Assembly (NCBI RefSeq): GCF_000208745.1
Contig: NC_030854.1
Span: 8,708,961-8,772,960, forward strand
Source: Theobroma cacao
Lineage: Eukaryota; Streptophyta; Magnoliopsida; Malvales; Malvaceae
DNA length: 64,000 bases
Direction of reading: 5' to 3'
Part shown: in pieces, positions 12,579 through 23,655 of the stretch
Layout: every line of letters starts with the position of its first letter
Numbering within the stretch: the stretch's first letter is position 1
The notes under the pieces: model-generated
What the model saw: only the letters and a program-made list of their open reading frames with translations
Told to the model about the DNA's origin: nothing
The model's database searches: none
Program-made: the position numbers and the translations under genes

Positions 12579-12929
12579 CCAACGAGGCCTCACACCTCCA
12601 CACGGAGCATTAGTCAAAGTTGGAGTCAATCCACAAGCATTAACAAAGACATGTGAGTGAACTTACATTAAAAATGTTTTGGAATAAATGATTATGTGCT
12701 TGATTGAACCACTTGAAATATTTTATTAGTTTTTCTTTAAAATTGCATGGGAGCAAGCCCTTGATGAAACATTGTATGTTGTGAATGTGTAATATGATGA
12801 ATCCTTGTGCTCCTATATTATGTGGATATATATATGTTGTGTATGGATAGTTAATATTGTGTGATAATTATTACTGCGGATATGTGGTGTGGGAGTGCAC
12901 ATGTCTGTGATGATGGGGTGCGGGAGTGT

Positions 12930-13080
12930 GAATGATGATATTACTTGTGCGCGATGTGGGGGAGCACACAATGGCATTAGTTGTGCGCAATGTGGGGGAG
13001 CACACGATGGTATTAGCTGTACGCGATGTGGGGTTGCACACGATGACTCCGGCTATGTGTGGTGTGGGAGTGCACATGAG
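12930..13080. repeat. 36-bp minisatellite in element A 5' LTR
   Basis: Three to four units of the type GCGCGATGTGGGGGAGCACA plus about 16 more bases, each 36 bases long. The unit length is a multiple of three, so frames in both strands stay open and spell repeated peptides (ARCGGAH-type). These are not genes. The same array occurs in the 3' LTR at 50890-51020. Confidence 0.9.
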
Positions 13081-13293
13081 CTGGGTGAGGCAATGGTGGT
13101 ATATGTGTTTACATATGTATATATATATTTGCTATATAGAGAGGTTTGGAATTAATATGTATTTGAATTGAATATTAAATGTTGAAATTGTTCAATGTTT
13201 CCAAATTGATTTGCATTGTAGCAAAACTAGATTTTTATTGTGACAAAAATTCTTCTAACTTAATTGCCCTATTTCTCACTGCAGCAAATTCAT

Positions 13294-13309
13294 TCTCGCT
13301 GCAGCGAGA
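13294..13309. repeat. Perfect 16-bp palindrome TCTCGCTGCAGCGAGA
   Basis: A perfect dyad in U5 of element A, surrounded by imperfect copies at about 13275, 13345, 13400-13435 and 13490-13530. Perfect copies recur in other LTRs at 27161-27176 and 52643-52658. Confidence 0.9.
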
Positions 13310-14221
13310 AACTCTCAGGTGCTGAGGATTTCATGGCTCGGGTTTTCACTGCAACGAGAAACTCTCGAGTGGTTGGGTAAAAATGTTGCTCGGATTTTCA
13401 CTATAGCAAAAATACATTCTCACTGCAGCGAGAAACTCTTAAGTTGTTGGTTCAAAATTTTGCCCTGAAGTCTGCTGCAACTAAAATTCATTCTCGCTGC
13501 AGCGTAATGCCTTTCCGTTGCAGTGAGATTCGTTTTGCTATGCTTGCCTTGCTTGAACTCTAATGTACTTTCACATTTTAACTTCTTTATTAATCATGGA
13601 TTTTTCAATGTTAAGGCACTAAATGATCAAAAGTTCAATTAAGGGGTTTTAACAATAAATTAAGCTAAATTGTAGTGTTTTCAACATAAGTGCATCATGT
13701 TTCTAAAACTTCCAGTATTAATGTTTATTCCTTTCTTATGTTCACTCACTGAGTTTATACTCAGCCTTTTTCAACTTCATGTTTTTTAGATCCGAAGATA
13801 GTCGGAACCTAGAGTGAGGGGTCTATGTATATTCACCCTTTTGGTAAGCATCACGGCATTCAGTAGCTGCACCTTCACTTAAGGTTTATTCGCTGGAAGT
13901 CGAGAGTCTTTCGCCTGTGTAAATGTACACGTGATGTAAATCACTAAGATACATGTTACAAACACTGTGTATGCATTCTAATTAATGTTGCCACTATGAG
14001 TTGGCAATAGTTGACATCGTTTTGGGTTAATATAAATGCAAGTATTTGGTTGTCATAGCACATTACTAAAGTACTTATAGATGAGAATTAAGAAATGTAA
14101 CTTTAGAAATTGTCTGATGGAATGATGAACAAGTTGCATAAGAGGCTTGCTTGGGTTTGGTGGGTTGTGCCCATTTGGCCCATGAGCCAGTCATGGCTCA
14201 AAAATTGGGCTGTGACAAACT

Positions 14222-14233
14222 TGGTATTAGAGC
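14222..14233 (+). other. Primer-binding site of element A
   Basis: TGGTATTAGAGC lies four bases after the LTR end. It matches the initiator tRNA-Met site except for one C-to-T change. Confidence 0.88.
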
Positions 14234-14441
14234 CTTAGGTTGTCTAGGTCCTAGGATTTTCATTATTGGTCCAGCGGAGTATCGGGTCTTTATGTGGAAA
14301 CTTTGGTTGTGAACTGTGAACAACAACACATTTTACAACTAAGAGACCGTATAGATTCCCTATTCTAGAAACCACCTTTTCTCTTAAGTTATAATTGTAA
14401 AATGTGTTTAATAACAGGTGTTTGCTCTTGTCTAGGTAAGA

Positions 14442-15571
14442 ATGCCGCTTAAGACACGAGCCTCCTCGAGATGGATGGTTGAGCAAGATACTCCTAATTG
14501 GAGTATGAGTAGGCCACGGACATCCACCCCTAGGGGGAGAGGTAAACTTGGCGGGGCCACTAGGTCGGTGAAGGTGGATACGCTTGTGAGGAGACAAGAA
14601 GAGGAATAGTCTTTAGGCGATCTGGATAAATAACCGACTAGGGGCATTACCATAGAGGACCTGGCTGCAAGTTTACAGGGAGTTAATAGGGTTGTGGAGA
14701 TGATGGCAACCCCTATGGACGACATACAAAGGGTAGTAGAGGGGAGACATGCAGCACAAGAATCCCCTAGCTCATAAGGACAGACTGACCGCCAACATTC
14801 AGAGATTGAAAGGGGTCATGTAGAGGTTTCACTTCCTGACTTCCTGAAGCTTAAACCTCCATCGTTTACAAGGTCTGATGCATCCGAGAAACCCTAGGTT
14901 TTCTCAGACAAGATGGAAAAGATTTGTGAGGCCCTAGGATGTTCTAGTACTAGATTAGTGGAGCTAGCCACTTTTCAATTAGAAGATGTGGTACAAGAGT
15001 GGTATGGCTCTTTGCGTAGAGGTAGGCTGACGGATGCAACATCGTTGACTTGGAATGAGTTCAGTACAGTGTTCCTGAATCGATTCCTACCCACCAGTGT
15101 ACGAAATGCGAGAGCTAAGGAGTTTGAGGCATTAATACAGACCTCAGGTATGACGGTGTCGGAATACGACGTCAAATTCACACAGTTGGCTCTGTATGCA
15201 CCCTATCTAGTTTCTACAGAGGAAATGAAGATTCAAAGGTTTGTGGATGGGCTAGTGGAGCCATTGTTTGGTGTTGTAGCATTCAGGGATTTTGATACTT
15301 ACTTCACAGTCGTGGACTATGCTCAGCCGATTGAGATGAGGACCAGCGAGAGTAGGGATGTAAGGGACAAAGTCAAAAGGGCCAAGATAGAGGGCCATCA
15401 AGGTCCCAGAGACTTCAATAGTGGTGTTTCGTCTTTTAGCCATCAAGGCCCACAGAGGGACTCAAGGTTACCCCAACAGGGGAGTGACTCGACTAGTGCC
15501 AATGTTGGATCGAGACAGAAAACTTTAATGTGGGGAGACAGTAAGATACAAGGTAGGGTAGTCAAGTTATA
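14442..15571 (+). pseudogene. Element A gag (capsid part), broken by stops
   Basis: Gag, the structural protein of the virus-like particle. The start is the ATG at 14442 (MPLKTRASSR), because L3 has the same start (MPPKRRATSR) at 23434 on the minus strand. The frame stays constant to 15571 but has four stops before 14900. Comparison with L3 and the family places Gln at three of them and Trp at the fourth; each is one C-to-T or G-to-A change. The long open part from 14913 is the retrotransposon gag domain: [33 protein letters not shown], and [18 protein letters not shown] basic, Gln- and Ser-rich linker follows, then the frame is lost at about 15572. Confidence 0.88.
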
Positions 15572-15619
15572 AGTTGTTGCAGTACTTGTGGGGGATGACA
15601 TAGAAGAAGATGCTTTCGT

Positions 15620-16362
15620 ACAACGAGAGTTTGTTATGAGTGTGGTCAACCTGGACATCTACGGAGGAGTTGCCCGATGGCTCATCAATTACAAGATTCT
15701 GCTCGTAACTCTACCTAGCTAGCTTTGTTTGCTCCTTCAGTAGCTGCCCTATCTGATTGGGAGGCTAGCGGATCAAGAGGTAGAAGTGTTGCTACTTCCT
15801 CTTAGAGTAGGCCGTTTGGGTTTGGGCGTCAGAGTTCTGCTGGTAAGGGTCACTCAAGGGTATTTGCTTTAGCACCGTAGGATGCCTAGACATCCAACGC
15901 AGTGGTCTTAAGTATTCTTTCAGTTTGTAATATGAATGCTCGAGTATTGTTTAATTCTGGTGCTACCCATTCTTTTATTTCTCCATGTTTTGCATCTCAC
16001 TTGGGTAAAGATTGTGTTATGAGAGAAGAACAATTAGTGGTGTCTACCCCTTTAAGGGAGGTATTTGTGGCAGAATGGGAATATAAGTCCTGTGTATTTA
16101 GGGTCAAGGACAAAGACACTTTGATAAACCTAGTGGTATTAGACACTTTAGATTTTGACGTGATCATGGGAATGGATTGGCTATCGCCTTACCATGCCAG
16201 TGTGGACTGTTACCATAAATTGGTTAGTTTTGATTTTCCATGCAAGCCATCATTTAGTATTCAGGGGGATAAGAGTAATGCTCTGACAAATTTTGATATC
16301 AGTTATGTCTACTAAAAGGCTATTAAGGCAAGGTTGTTCAGGTTACTTGGCTATTGTGAGAG
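15620..16362 (+). pseudogene. Element A zinc knuckle and aspartic protease, active site lost
   Basis: In a second frame, [17 protein letters not shown] gives a CX2CX4HX4C nucleocapsid knuckle (Cys codons 15632, 15641 and 15671; His 15656). The protease follows at about 15900-16315 with LFNSGATHSFI and the flap/end block FDVIMGMDWLSPYHASVDC. The catalytic Asp of the DSGA motif is Asn (G-to-A). The coding sequence goes on toward RT (LLGYCERYL-type linker) and is cut at 16362-16367 by insert L1. The TSD is ATACC (16363-16367 and 33339-33343). Coding resumes at 33344. Confidence 0.88.
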
Positions 16363-18448
16363 ATACCTTTCACAACTCAAATTTTGGGCTATGATCGGCG
16401 CATGGACCCAGTGGGCATCGCCCACCAAGGCCAAGCAAGCCTATTTATATAATCCTGCTTATCATTCCATCAACTATTCTTAAGGTCACCTTTCATACTT
16501 CCAACCTATAAGTACCTAATTAATATGTTATAGCAATCAAAAACTACATTTCACATTAACCCAAAATAATGTTAACTATTGCCAACTCCTAGTGGCATTA
16601 CCAATCACAATATACATACCTTGTCTAAGACACCTATCTTAATACTTTACATTACATGAACGTATTCACAAACAAAATGATTCTTGACTTCCAACAGAAT
16701 GACCTTAGCGGAGGTTCAGCTATTGAATGCCGAGATACCTACCTAAGAGACGAATCTACATGAACACTGTGAGACCTTGACCCCTATTGACCCGTAACTA
16801 GCAGTAAACGCGATAACAAGAACTAGGGGTAATTTCGTCATTTCTCTTGATGAGTGCCTAAAAGTAGTTTTCTAATGTTATTAAGGTCCAAGTAGGCCTA
16901 AGGAATAGTTTGGGATAAAATATTCTGCATGCGAGAAAATAATAATAATTTTATCAAAGAAGAATTTGCAGGATAAAAAGTGATTTGGAAGTCAATTGAG
17001 GCATAATAAGGTATTTTGGGTGCCAAAGAGACAAAAGGAGGCAAGAGAAATTTTTTGAAATAAAATAATATTAAAATATTAATATCTTATTCAATGTCAA
17101 AATTTTTCATGAAGAAGGAGTATATGGTCAATCTAAGTGAGGAAGAAGAAGAATAAGAGAATTTTGGAGAAAAATGACGTTAATGGGGCCGTGTGTCTTT
17201 GTTAAGTAAAGATAGCTCGAGTAAATAAATATTTTAACGTTGGAGTACAAACTTCATACTTTGTTTGTACATGTGTAAAAGAAGGTAATAGAAGGAAATT
17301 GGAGTTAAATGAGTGTTGGGAGGACTAAATTAAAATGGAAGGAAACAAAAAAGGTAAAACGGTCATTTTGCATCTCGAGTTAAAATGTTTAAGTTTTCAT
17401 GAACCTGAGTGTTTCTAAACCCTTATGGACCTTGTCTTAGTGTTAAAGAAGTAAAAAGATTGCATAAAAGCAATGGAAAAAAAACAAAATGACATATTTA
17501 AGGGCATTTTGGTAATTTTGCTAGAAATGGATAAACTTAAGCCACAAAAATCTAAGTTTCTAGGATGTTCTTCAAATTTTCAGCACTTCTTCTTCTTTTC
17601 CTTCCTCTCCCACGTTCTTTCACCCCCCCCCCCCATGGAAGCTTGCCTTGAATTTCCATATATTTCCTTGAGTTAACCCTAATTTTTCATGTTTTTGTGT
17701 ACCCTTTCCCAAAGTTCTTTGTACTCTTCTCTTTTCTCACCATAAAAACCCTAAAAAACCTTTCCTTATTACACTCTCTCACTAGTTGGACATTCTAGAG
17801 AGAGAAAGTGAAATTTTCGTGATAGTTTGAAAGCTTTTGGGAAAGAAATTCAATTACAAAGCTACCAAGGTGAGTAGTGAAATTGAGTTGATTTTTTTAA
17901 GTTGTTGAGAATGACTAGTGGCTAGATCGGTGAGTGTTTTGTAGTTAAGGTGGGTTATTCATTGTAGTGTGACTAGAATAGTGAAAATATATAGTCACTT
18001 GATGGTAGATGGAAGCTAGTTAAAAACAACTAGCAGAACATGATTTAGTGGATAGCTTTTAGAAATATAACTATGCAAATCGGGTTGGTTTTGATGTTGT
18101 TGTGATGATAGGTCCCAACGAGGCCCCACAATTCCATTTGGATCATTAGTGGAGGTTGAAGTCGAGTAGAGATTCAACAAATACCAGTGAGTAAACTTGC
18201 ATTTCAAAATCGTTTTGGGAGACATAATTGTATTGGTATGAAACATTGAATGATTTATTCCAACCTATCTTTAAAAACGTGTGCCTTGGGAACAAGCCTT
18301 TGATAAAATATTTTGATGTTGTGAAAATGTGAAATGTGTAATAAGACGAACTTATGTGCTCCTATACTGTGTTGATATATATATATATATATATGTGTGT
18401 GTGTATGTGTGTGTGTGTATACGAATAATGTTGTGTAATGATATTGAC

Positions 18449-18640
18449 CCTGCTATGTGCGAGTAAGAGTGTGCATAAGCCGATGCTGACCTAGCTATGT
18501 GCAAGGGGGAGTGTGCATAAGCCGATGCTGACCCGGCTATGTGCGAGTAAGAGTGCGCATAAGCCGATGCTGACCCGGCTATGTGCAAGTAAGAGTGCGC
18601 ATAAGCCGATGTTGACCCAGCCATGTGCTAGTGGGAGTGC
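18449..18640. repeat. 42-bp minisatellite in L2
   Basis: Four or more units containing GTGCGCATAAGCCGATGCTG, each 42 bases long, bounded by AT microsatellites at about 18376-18396 and 18679-18698. Frames remain open across it (AYAHSYSHIAGS-type) because 42 is divisible by three. Confidence 0.9.
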
Positions 18641-18930
18641 ATATGAGCTGATGATGATGGAAGGGTCTGTATGGTGATGGATATATATATATATATACAT
18701 ATATAGATATGTGTGTTATAGAAAGTTCATGAGTATGGTATATGGTGTTGCGCATGTGAATCTTGCATGTTGAACTTTGGGAATTAGTATGCGTTTCATG
18801 CTGATTTTTTGTCATTTTAGCAGGATGGCTTTTTCTTGAAAGAAAGGAAACCTTTTCATGGTGCTTTGTTTCCCACTACAGCGAGATTCATTCTCGCTAC
18901 AGCAAGAAACTCTCGAATTTGGAAGGGTAA

Positions 18931-21494
18931 TGTCACGACCCAAATTTTGAGTCATGACTGACGCATGGGCCCAATGGACGTAGTCCACTAAGCCCAAACA
19001 AGCCTATTAATCTGACATGTTCATCATTCCATCATAAATTACTAAGTCATATATCATAATTTAGAATCAAAATAATATTAAGCATTGGCACTTCGTACTA
19101 GCATACCAAACAAGTGTATATACACTGTCTACACATGTATCTTAATAATTCACATTAGGTTTGTCTATACACAACAAAAGGAGACTCGATGTCCAGCAAA
19201 GAGACTCGGACAAATGTACAGCTACTGAATGTCGAGACACCTACCAAAAGATGGATACAAGCCCACGAGGACACCTCGTCCTAGTTACCGGCTGTCTCTT
19301 AATCTGAAAACATAAAGTTGAAAGCGGTGAGCATAAACTCAGTGAGTGAACAAGAAGGGAACAAGCATACCATAAGGAATGTTTATCGAAATCATGATGC
19401 ACTTATTTCTCAAAACAATGCATTTTGTTCTAGTTCTTAGTAGAACCCCTCATGTAAACCCCTCATGAGTAAATCACTTAAAAGATCCATACTCAACTAT
19501 GGTACCAAAGAATCGAAAAATATAGCAAAACCCACAAGTTAGCCAAAATGGACAGAAAGTTTCTCGCTGCAACGAACTTCATTCTCGCTGCAAAGAGAAC
19601 CAGGTCTTGTGAAGGCCCTCAAACATGAGAGTTTCTCGCTACAGCGAGAGTCAGAACATCAAGGAAAAAGTCTCATTTTCCTTTAAAACAAGTCATCCTG
19701 CTAAAATAACAATAGCAAGATGTAACACATGTAAACTCCCCAAATTTCAACAAATCAAATGCTCACATATTTGCATTTACAACCATATACCATATAAGTA
19801 TATATATATATATCAATCATCATATACACTCTCCCATCATCATCATCTTATATGCAACGGCTTATGCATACTCCCACCCGCATATAGTCGGGTCAGCAAT
19901 GACTTATGTGCACTCCCACTCGCACATAGTCGGGTCAGCAACTGCTTATGTGCACTCTTACTCGCACATAGCCGGGTCAGCAACGGCTTATGTGCACTCC
20001 TATTCGCACATAGCCGGGCCAGCAATGACTTATGTACACTCCTACTCACACATAGTCGGGTCCACATCAACATGCAAAGAAGCATCCAATGCATATCCTA
20101 CATTTTATCATATTGTGATAACACATAAACCATTGTATAGCATATTTTCACAATATAAAATCATTTTACTAAAAGCTTGTTCCCAAGGTACACTTTCTAA
20201 GACAAGTTGGATAGAATCTTTCATATTCCCTAAAACAAGTTTGAAATGAAAGTCCACTCACCGGAATTCGTTGAGCCTTTAGCCGACTCTTAATTCCCCT
20301 AATGATCCAATTGGGGTGATGGAGCTTCGTTAGCACCTACCATCAAATTAACATTTCCATAATGTCAATTTACATATTATAAACCCTAAAAGCTATGTTT
20401 TAGCTAGCTTTCAATTACCATTTAAATGGCCATCCATTTTCACTTTCCTATCACTCTAAAGTGAATTAACAATCTCAACTACCAAATATTCACAAATCAA
20501 ATCTCTAGTCATTCTCAACACTTAAAACCCAATACTAGTTTGCTACTCACCTTGATAGCTTTGTAACTTTGAACTTCTTTCCAAAAGCTCTCAAGCTATT
20601 AATAAAGCTTCCTCTTTCTCTCTCTAAAATACCTAACTAGTGAGAGATTATGGAAATAAGATTTTCATCATTTTCAAGGGTTTTAAAGTGAGAGAGTGGA
20701 AGAATACAAGGGTTCTAGTCAAAAAGGCACCAAGGTATGAAAATTAGAACTAGAGAGAGAAAGTTATGAAAGCTTCACATCAAGCTTCCATGGAAGAATT
20801 GAAGAAATGTGAGAGGGAAGAGAACAAGAAGAAGAAGCTGCTAGAAATCCCAAGAAATTGCCAGAAGGAGAGTATATTTATGGCCCAAGCTTATCCACTC
20901 CCTTAGAAATTACTAAAATGCCCCTCCACAAATTAGCTTAATCCTTGAAATCCCACACTTTTTCTTCAATTTTACCACCTAGGGTTTGTGTTCTTTCCTT
21001 TCCTTTTCACTTCATGCTTTGGCCAGCCATATGGGGGAGACTAAGAGAGTTTTAAATAGATTTTACAAGGAAATTCTAGAATAATCCAAGCTTGACACAT
21101 GGCATGTTTCCATTGGTCCATGTGTAATACTTATCCATTAAGCAATCTCTCTTCACCACATAAAATGTTTCAATCATCCACAATGTAAAATGTTAATGGC
21201 TAAAATCCATGGGCATGACAAGTGTCAGGTGGTGTAAAATTCCAAAAATTCCCATTTTGTCCTTGGGTGATAAAATTACTATTTTGCCTCTAGAACATGA
21301 AAATCATCAAAATTTTTATTTCCTTGTCATTTAACCCATATTTTCATCATTCATTTATGGTTTATGCCTACTTAAGCCATAATATTGTTTAAAACTTACT
21401 TTTATGGGCTTATTGAGAAACTGACGAAATTACCCCTAATTAGGGATATCACGTATATTTCTATCTACGAGTCTATAAAGGTTAAGGTCTCACA
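18931..21494 (-). repeat. L3 3' LTR
   Basis: 2,564 bases, read on the minus strand from 21494 (TGTGAGACCTTAACC) to 18931 (GGGTCGTGACA). It contains a 42-bp minisatellite at 19853-20060, an AT microsatellite at about 19799-19813, and CTCGCTGCAGCGAG-like palindromes at 19560-19650. A TATA-like ATAAATATAC on the minus strand lies at about 20873-20882. Confidence 0.9.
19853..20060. repeat. 42-bp minisatellite in L3 3' LTR
   Basis: About five units with GCACATAGCCGGGTCAGCAA followed by CGGCTTATGTGCACTCC-type sequence, period 42. Open frames on both strands here are by-products of the period. Confidence 0.92.
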
Positions 21495-21509
21495 TTCTCC
21501 CCCACTTAA
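21495..21509 (-). other. Polypurine tract of L3
   Basis: The reverse complement reads TTAAGTGGGGGAGAA immediately before the LTR start TGTGAGACC, matching the tract of element A at 36327-36340. Confidence 0.9.
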
Positions 21510-22371
21510 AGAAATTCGGTCCTCGAATTTAAATTCAACTATAAGGTCACTTACCTCTATGCAACAAGAAGGTGGGGATACTTTGTCCGCATATCCTCCT
21601 CGGCCTCCCATGTTACCTCTTCACTCCATCTGTGCCTTTGGTAAACATTTTTCCTTTTCTTCCCTGAGGACCCTCTGAGGCCTTAGCTACAAACTCATCT
21701 TTACTTTGTGTTTCTTTAATCCTGTCTATTAAAATAGGCCTCACTCTAAAATATGCTAGCAATGCATTTATCTCAGCAACTTCCCAATGCACACCTATGT
21801 CTCCCAAGCTATGGATCTCCCTAACCAAGGATCTTCTATCTGTAGCAATATGTGCCAGACTCCCCATGGTGAGACGCTAGGTCGGATAAAGCCTTTATCC
21901 AATAAATCTTCTAACTGATCCTTACGCTCTTTAAGCTCTGCAGGTGCCATTCTATATGGGGGTATGGATATAAGTCTAGTGTCGGAAATCAAATCTATGC
22001 AAAATTCAATCTCTCACTCGAAAGGTAAACTTGGTAGTTCCTCAGGAAATACATCCATGAACTCATTCACCATTGACACTTGACTTACATTTCCAACCTT
22101 CGCTTGAGTATCCCTTACCACTGCCAAGTAACCTATACAACCCTGTCGTAATAACCTTCGGGTAGACAAGACCGATATCAAATTGGTTCGAACATTACTT
22201 TATCCCTTTGAATACTAAATGATGGTTCACCAAGGAAATCAAATCTAACCAATTTATGATAGCAGTCCACACTGGCATGGCAGGGTGATAACCAATTCAT
22301 CCCTAAAATCACATCAAAGTCTGAGATGTCTAACACCACTAGATTCATCAAAGTATCTTTATCCCGCTGCA
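21510..22371 (-). pseudogene. L3 pol remnant: protease C-terminus, RT start, integrase N-terminus, chromodomain tail
   Basis: Read from 22371 down. A protease fragment carries FDVILGMNWLSPCHASVDC but lacks the DSGA active site. Next come the linker ([17 protein letters not shown]) and the RT start ([30 protein letters not shown]). The sequence then jumps at 21860-21867 straight to the post-RNase H linker ([17 protein letters not shown] to IFTKGTDG-like sequence). It jumps again to the last residues of pol before the purine tract. RT palm, RNase H and integrase core are absent. The RT/integrase junction contains ATGGGGAG, which occurs in A at both ends of the missing segment (33583-33590 with one change, and 34715-34722), so the deletion likely arose between short direct repeats. 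Confidence 0.85.
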
Positions 22372-23434
22372 ATACTAGCACTAGGCGAGTCATTCCCCTG
22401 CTGGGGTAATCGTGAATCCCTTTGTGGACCTTGACGGCTAGAAGACGAGCCACCACTGCTGAAATCTCTAAGGCCTTGATAACCTTCTGTTTTGGCCCTT
22501 TTTGCTCCATCCCTCGCAACCCTACTCTCACTGGTCCTCATTTCAATCCGCTGAGCACAATCTACCGCTGCGGAGTAGGTTGTAAAATCTCAAGATGCCA
22601 CAGCCCTAAACAGTGGCTCTACTAGCCTATCCACAAACCTCTAAATCTTCATCTCCTCAGTGGAAACTAGGTAGGGAGCATACCGAGACAATTGCGTGAA
22701 CTTGATGTCGTACTCCGACACCATCATACTCAAGGTCTGTACCAGAGTCACCAACTCCCTAGCTCGTGCATTACGTACACTGAGTGGTAAGAATCAGTCT
22801 AAAAAGGCTGCACTAAACTTACCCCAATCAGTGGTGCTGCATTCGTCAGTTTACCTCTACATAGAGAACTATACCATTCCTGCGCCACATCCTCTAATCG
22901 GAAGGCGGCTAGCTCAACTGATCGGACACTAGAGTATCCCAAAGCCTTACATATTTTCTCCATATTATCTAAAAAGATTTAGGGCTTCTCTGACGCATCT
23001 GACCCTGAAAATGATGGAGGCTTAATCTTAAGAAAATTAGGAAGAGAAATCTCTAAATGACCTCTCTCAACCTCATGATATTGGCGGTCGACCTGTCCTT
23101 GGGAGCTAGGGGATTCTTGCACTGTAGGTCCCCCCTCTACTACCCTCTGTATATCCTCTATACGGGTCGCCATCATCTCTACAACCTGATTAACTCCCTA
23201 TAGGCCTGCCGCCAAATCCTCAATGGTAATACCCCTAGCTAGGTGTTTATCTACATCACTTGAAGACTGTCCCTCCTCTCGCCTACTCACAAGCATATCC
23301 ACCCTCACTGGCCTACTGGCCCTACCATGTCTACCTAGGCCCCATAGGGTGGATGCCCATGGCCTATCTGCCATCTCAGTAGCAGAATCTTGCTCCCCCA
23401 TCCGTCTTGAGGTGGCTCTTCTCTTAGGCGGCAT
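22372..23434 (-). pseudogene. L3 gag, broken and lacking the zinc knuckle
   Basis: Begins at the ATG at 23434 (MPPKRRATSRRMGEQD). Recognisable parts are [60 protein letters not shown] and [12 protein letters not shown]. After a frameshift near 22850 it continues with the [13 protein letters not shown] block, and it ends with [20 protein letters not shown] and [13 protein letters not shown]. Stops replace a Gln after AAGL and a Trp after SEKP. At about 22372 it runs directly into the middle of protease ([12 protein letters not shown]), so the CCHC knuckle and protease active site were deleted. Confidence 0.86.
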
Positions 23435-23643
23435 TCTTATCAAGACAAGAGCAAACACCTGTTACTAAACACATTTTATAATCATACTCAAGGCAAAAAT
23501 AAGTTTCTAAGATAGGGAATCTGTGCGGTCCCTTGGTCTTAAAATGTGCCGCAGTTCACACTTCACAACAGAAGTTCCCACATAAAAACCCGACACTCTG
23601 TTGGACCAACAAATGGAAGTCCTAGGACCTAGACAAACCTAGA

Positions 23644-23655
23644 GGTCTGATACCA
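23644..23655 (-). other. Primer-binding site of L3
   Basis: The reverse complement reads TGGTATCAGACC, four bases inside the LTR end at 23660; one mismatch to the initiator tRNA-Met site. Confidence 0.88.

Larger units (their letters stand above)
12579..14217 (+). repeat. Element A 5' LTR, second segment (R-U5)
   Basis: Resumes with the CCAACGAGGCCTCACA block and runs to the LTR end GGGCTGTGACA at 14217. It contains an AT-rich tract near 12826, the 36-bp minisatellite at 12930-13080, and several TCTCGCTGCAGCGAGA-type palindromes at 13270-13530. It matches 50482-51674 and 54289-54571 of the 3' LTR. Confidence 0.9.

Noticed and set aside
12930..13080. CRISPR-like array of about 36-bp repeats
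   Set aside because: Units are contiguous with no unique spacers, and the setting is a plant retrotransposon LTR.
12871..13171. Overlapping open frames on both strands with repeated Cys-Gly motifs (ARCGGAH type)
   Set aside because: They are translations of the 36-bp LTR minisatellite; all frames stay open because the period is a multiple of three.
17624..17634. Run of C in L2 as a regulatory or G-quadruplex site
   Set aside because: A single homopolymer, not in separated G-tracts and not shared by the other LTRs; likely a slippage product.
18352..18815. Frames with repeated AYAHSYSHIAGS-like peptides, also at 19625-20249, 24510-24794, 27705-28173, 52830-53177 and 62849-63358
   Set aside because: By-products of the 42-bp minisatellite plus TA repeats inside LTRs; same peptides appear in every family member regardless of strand.
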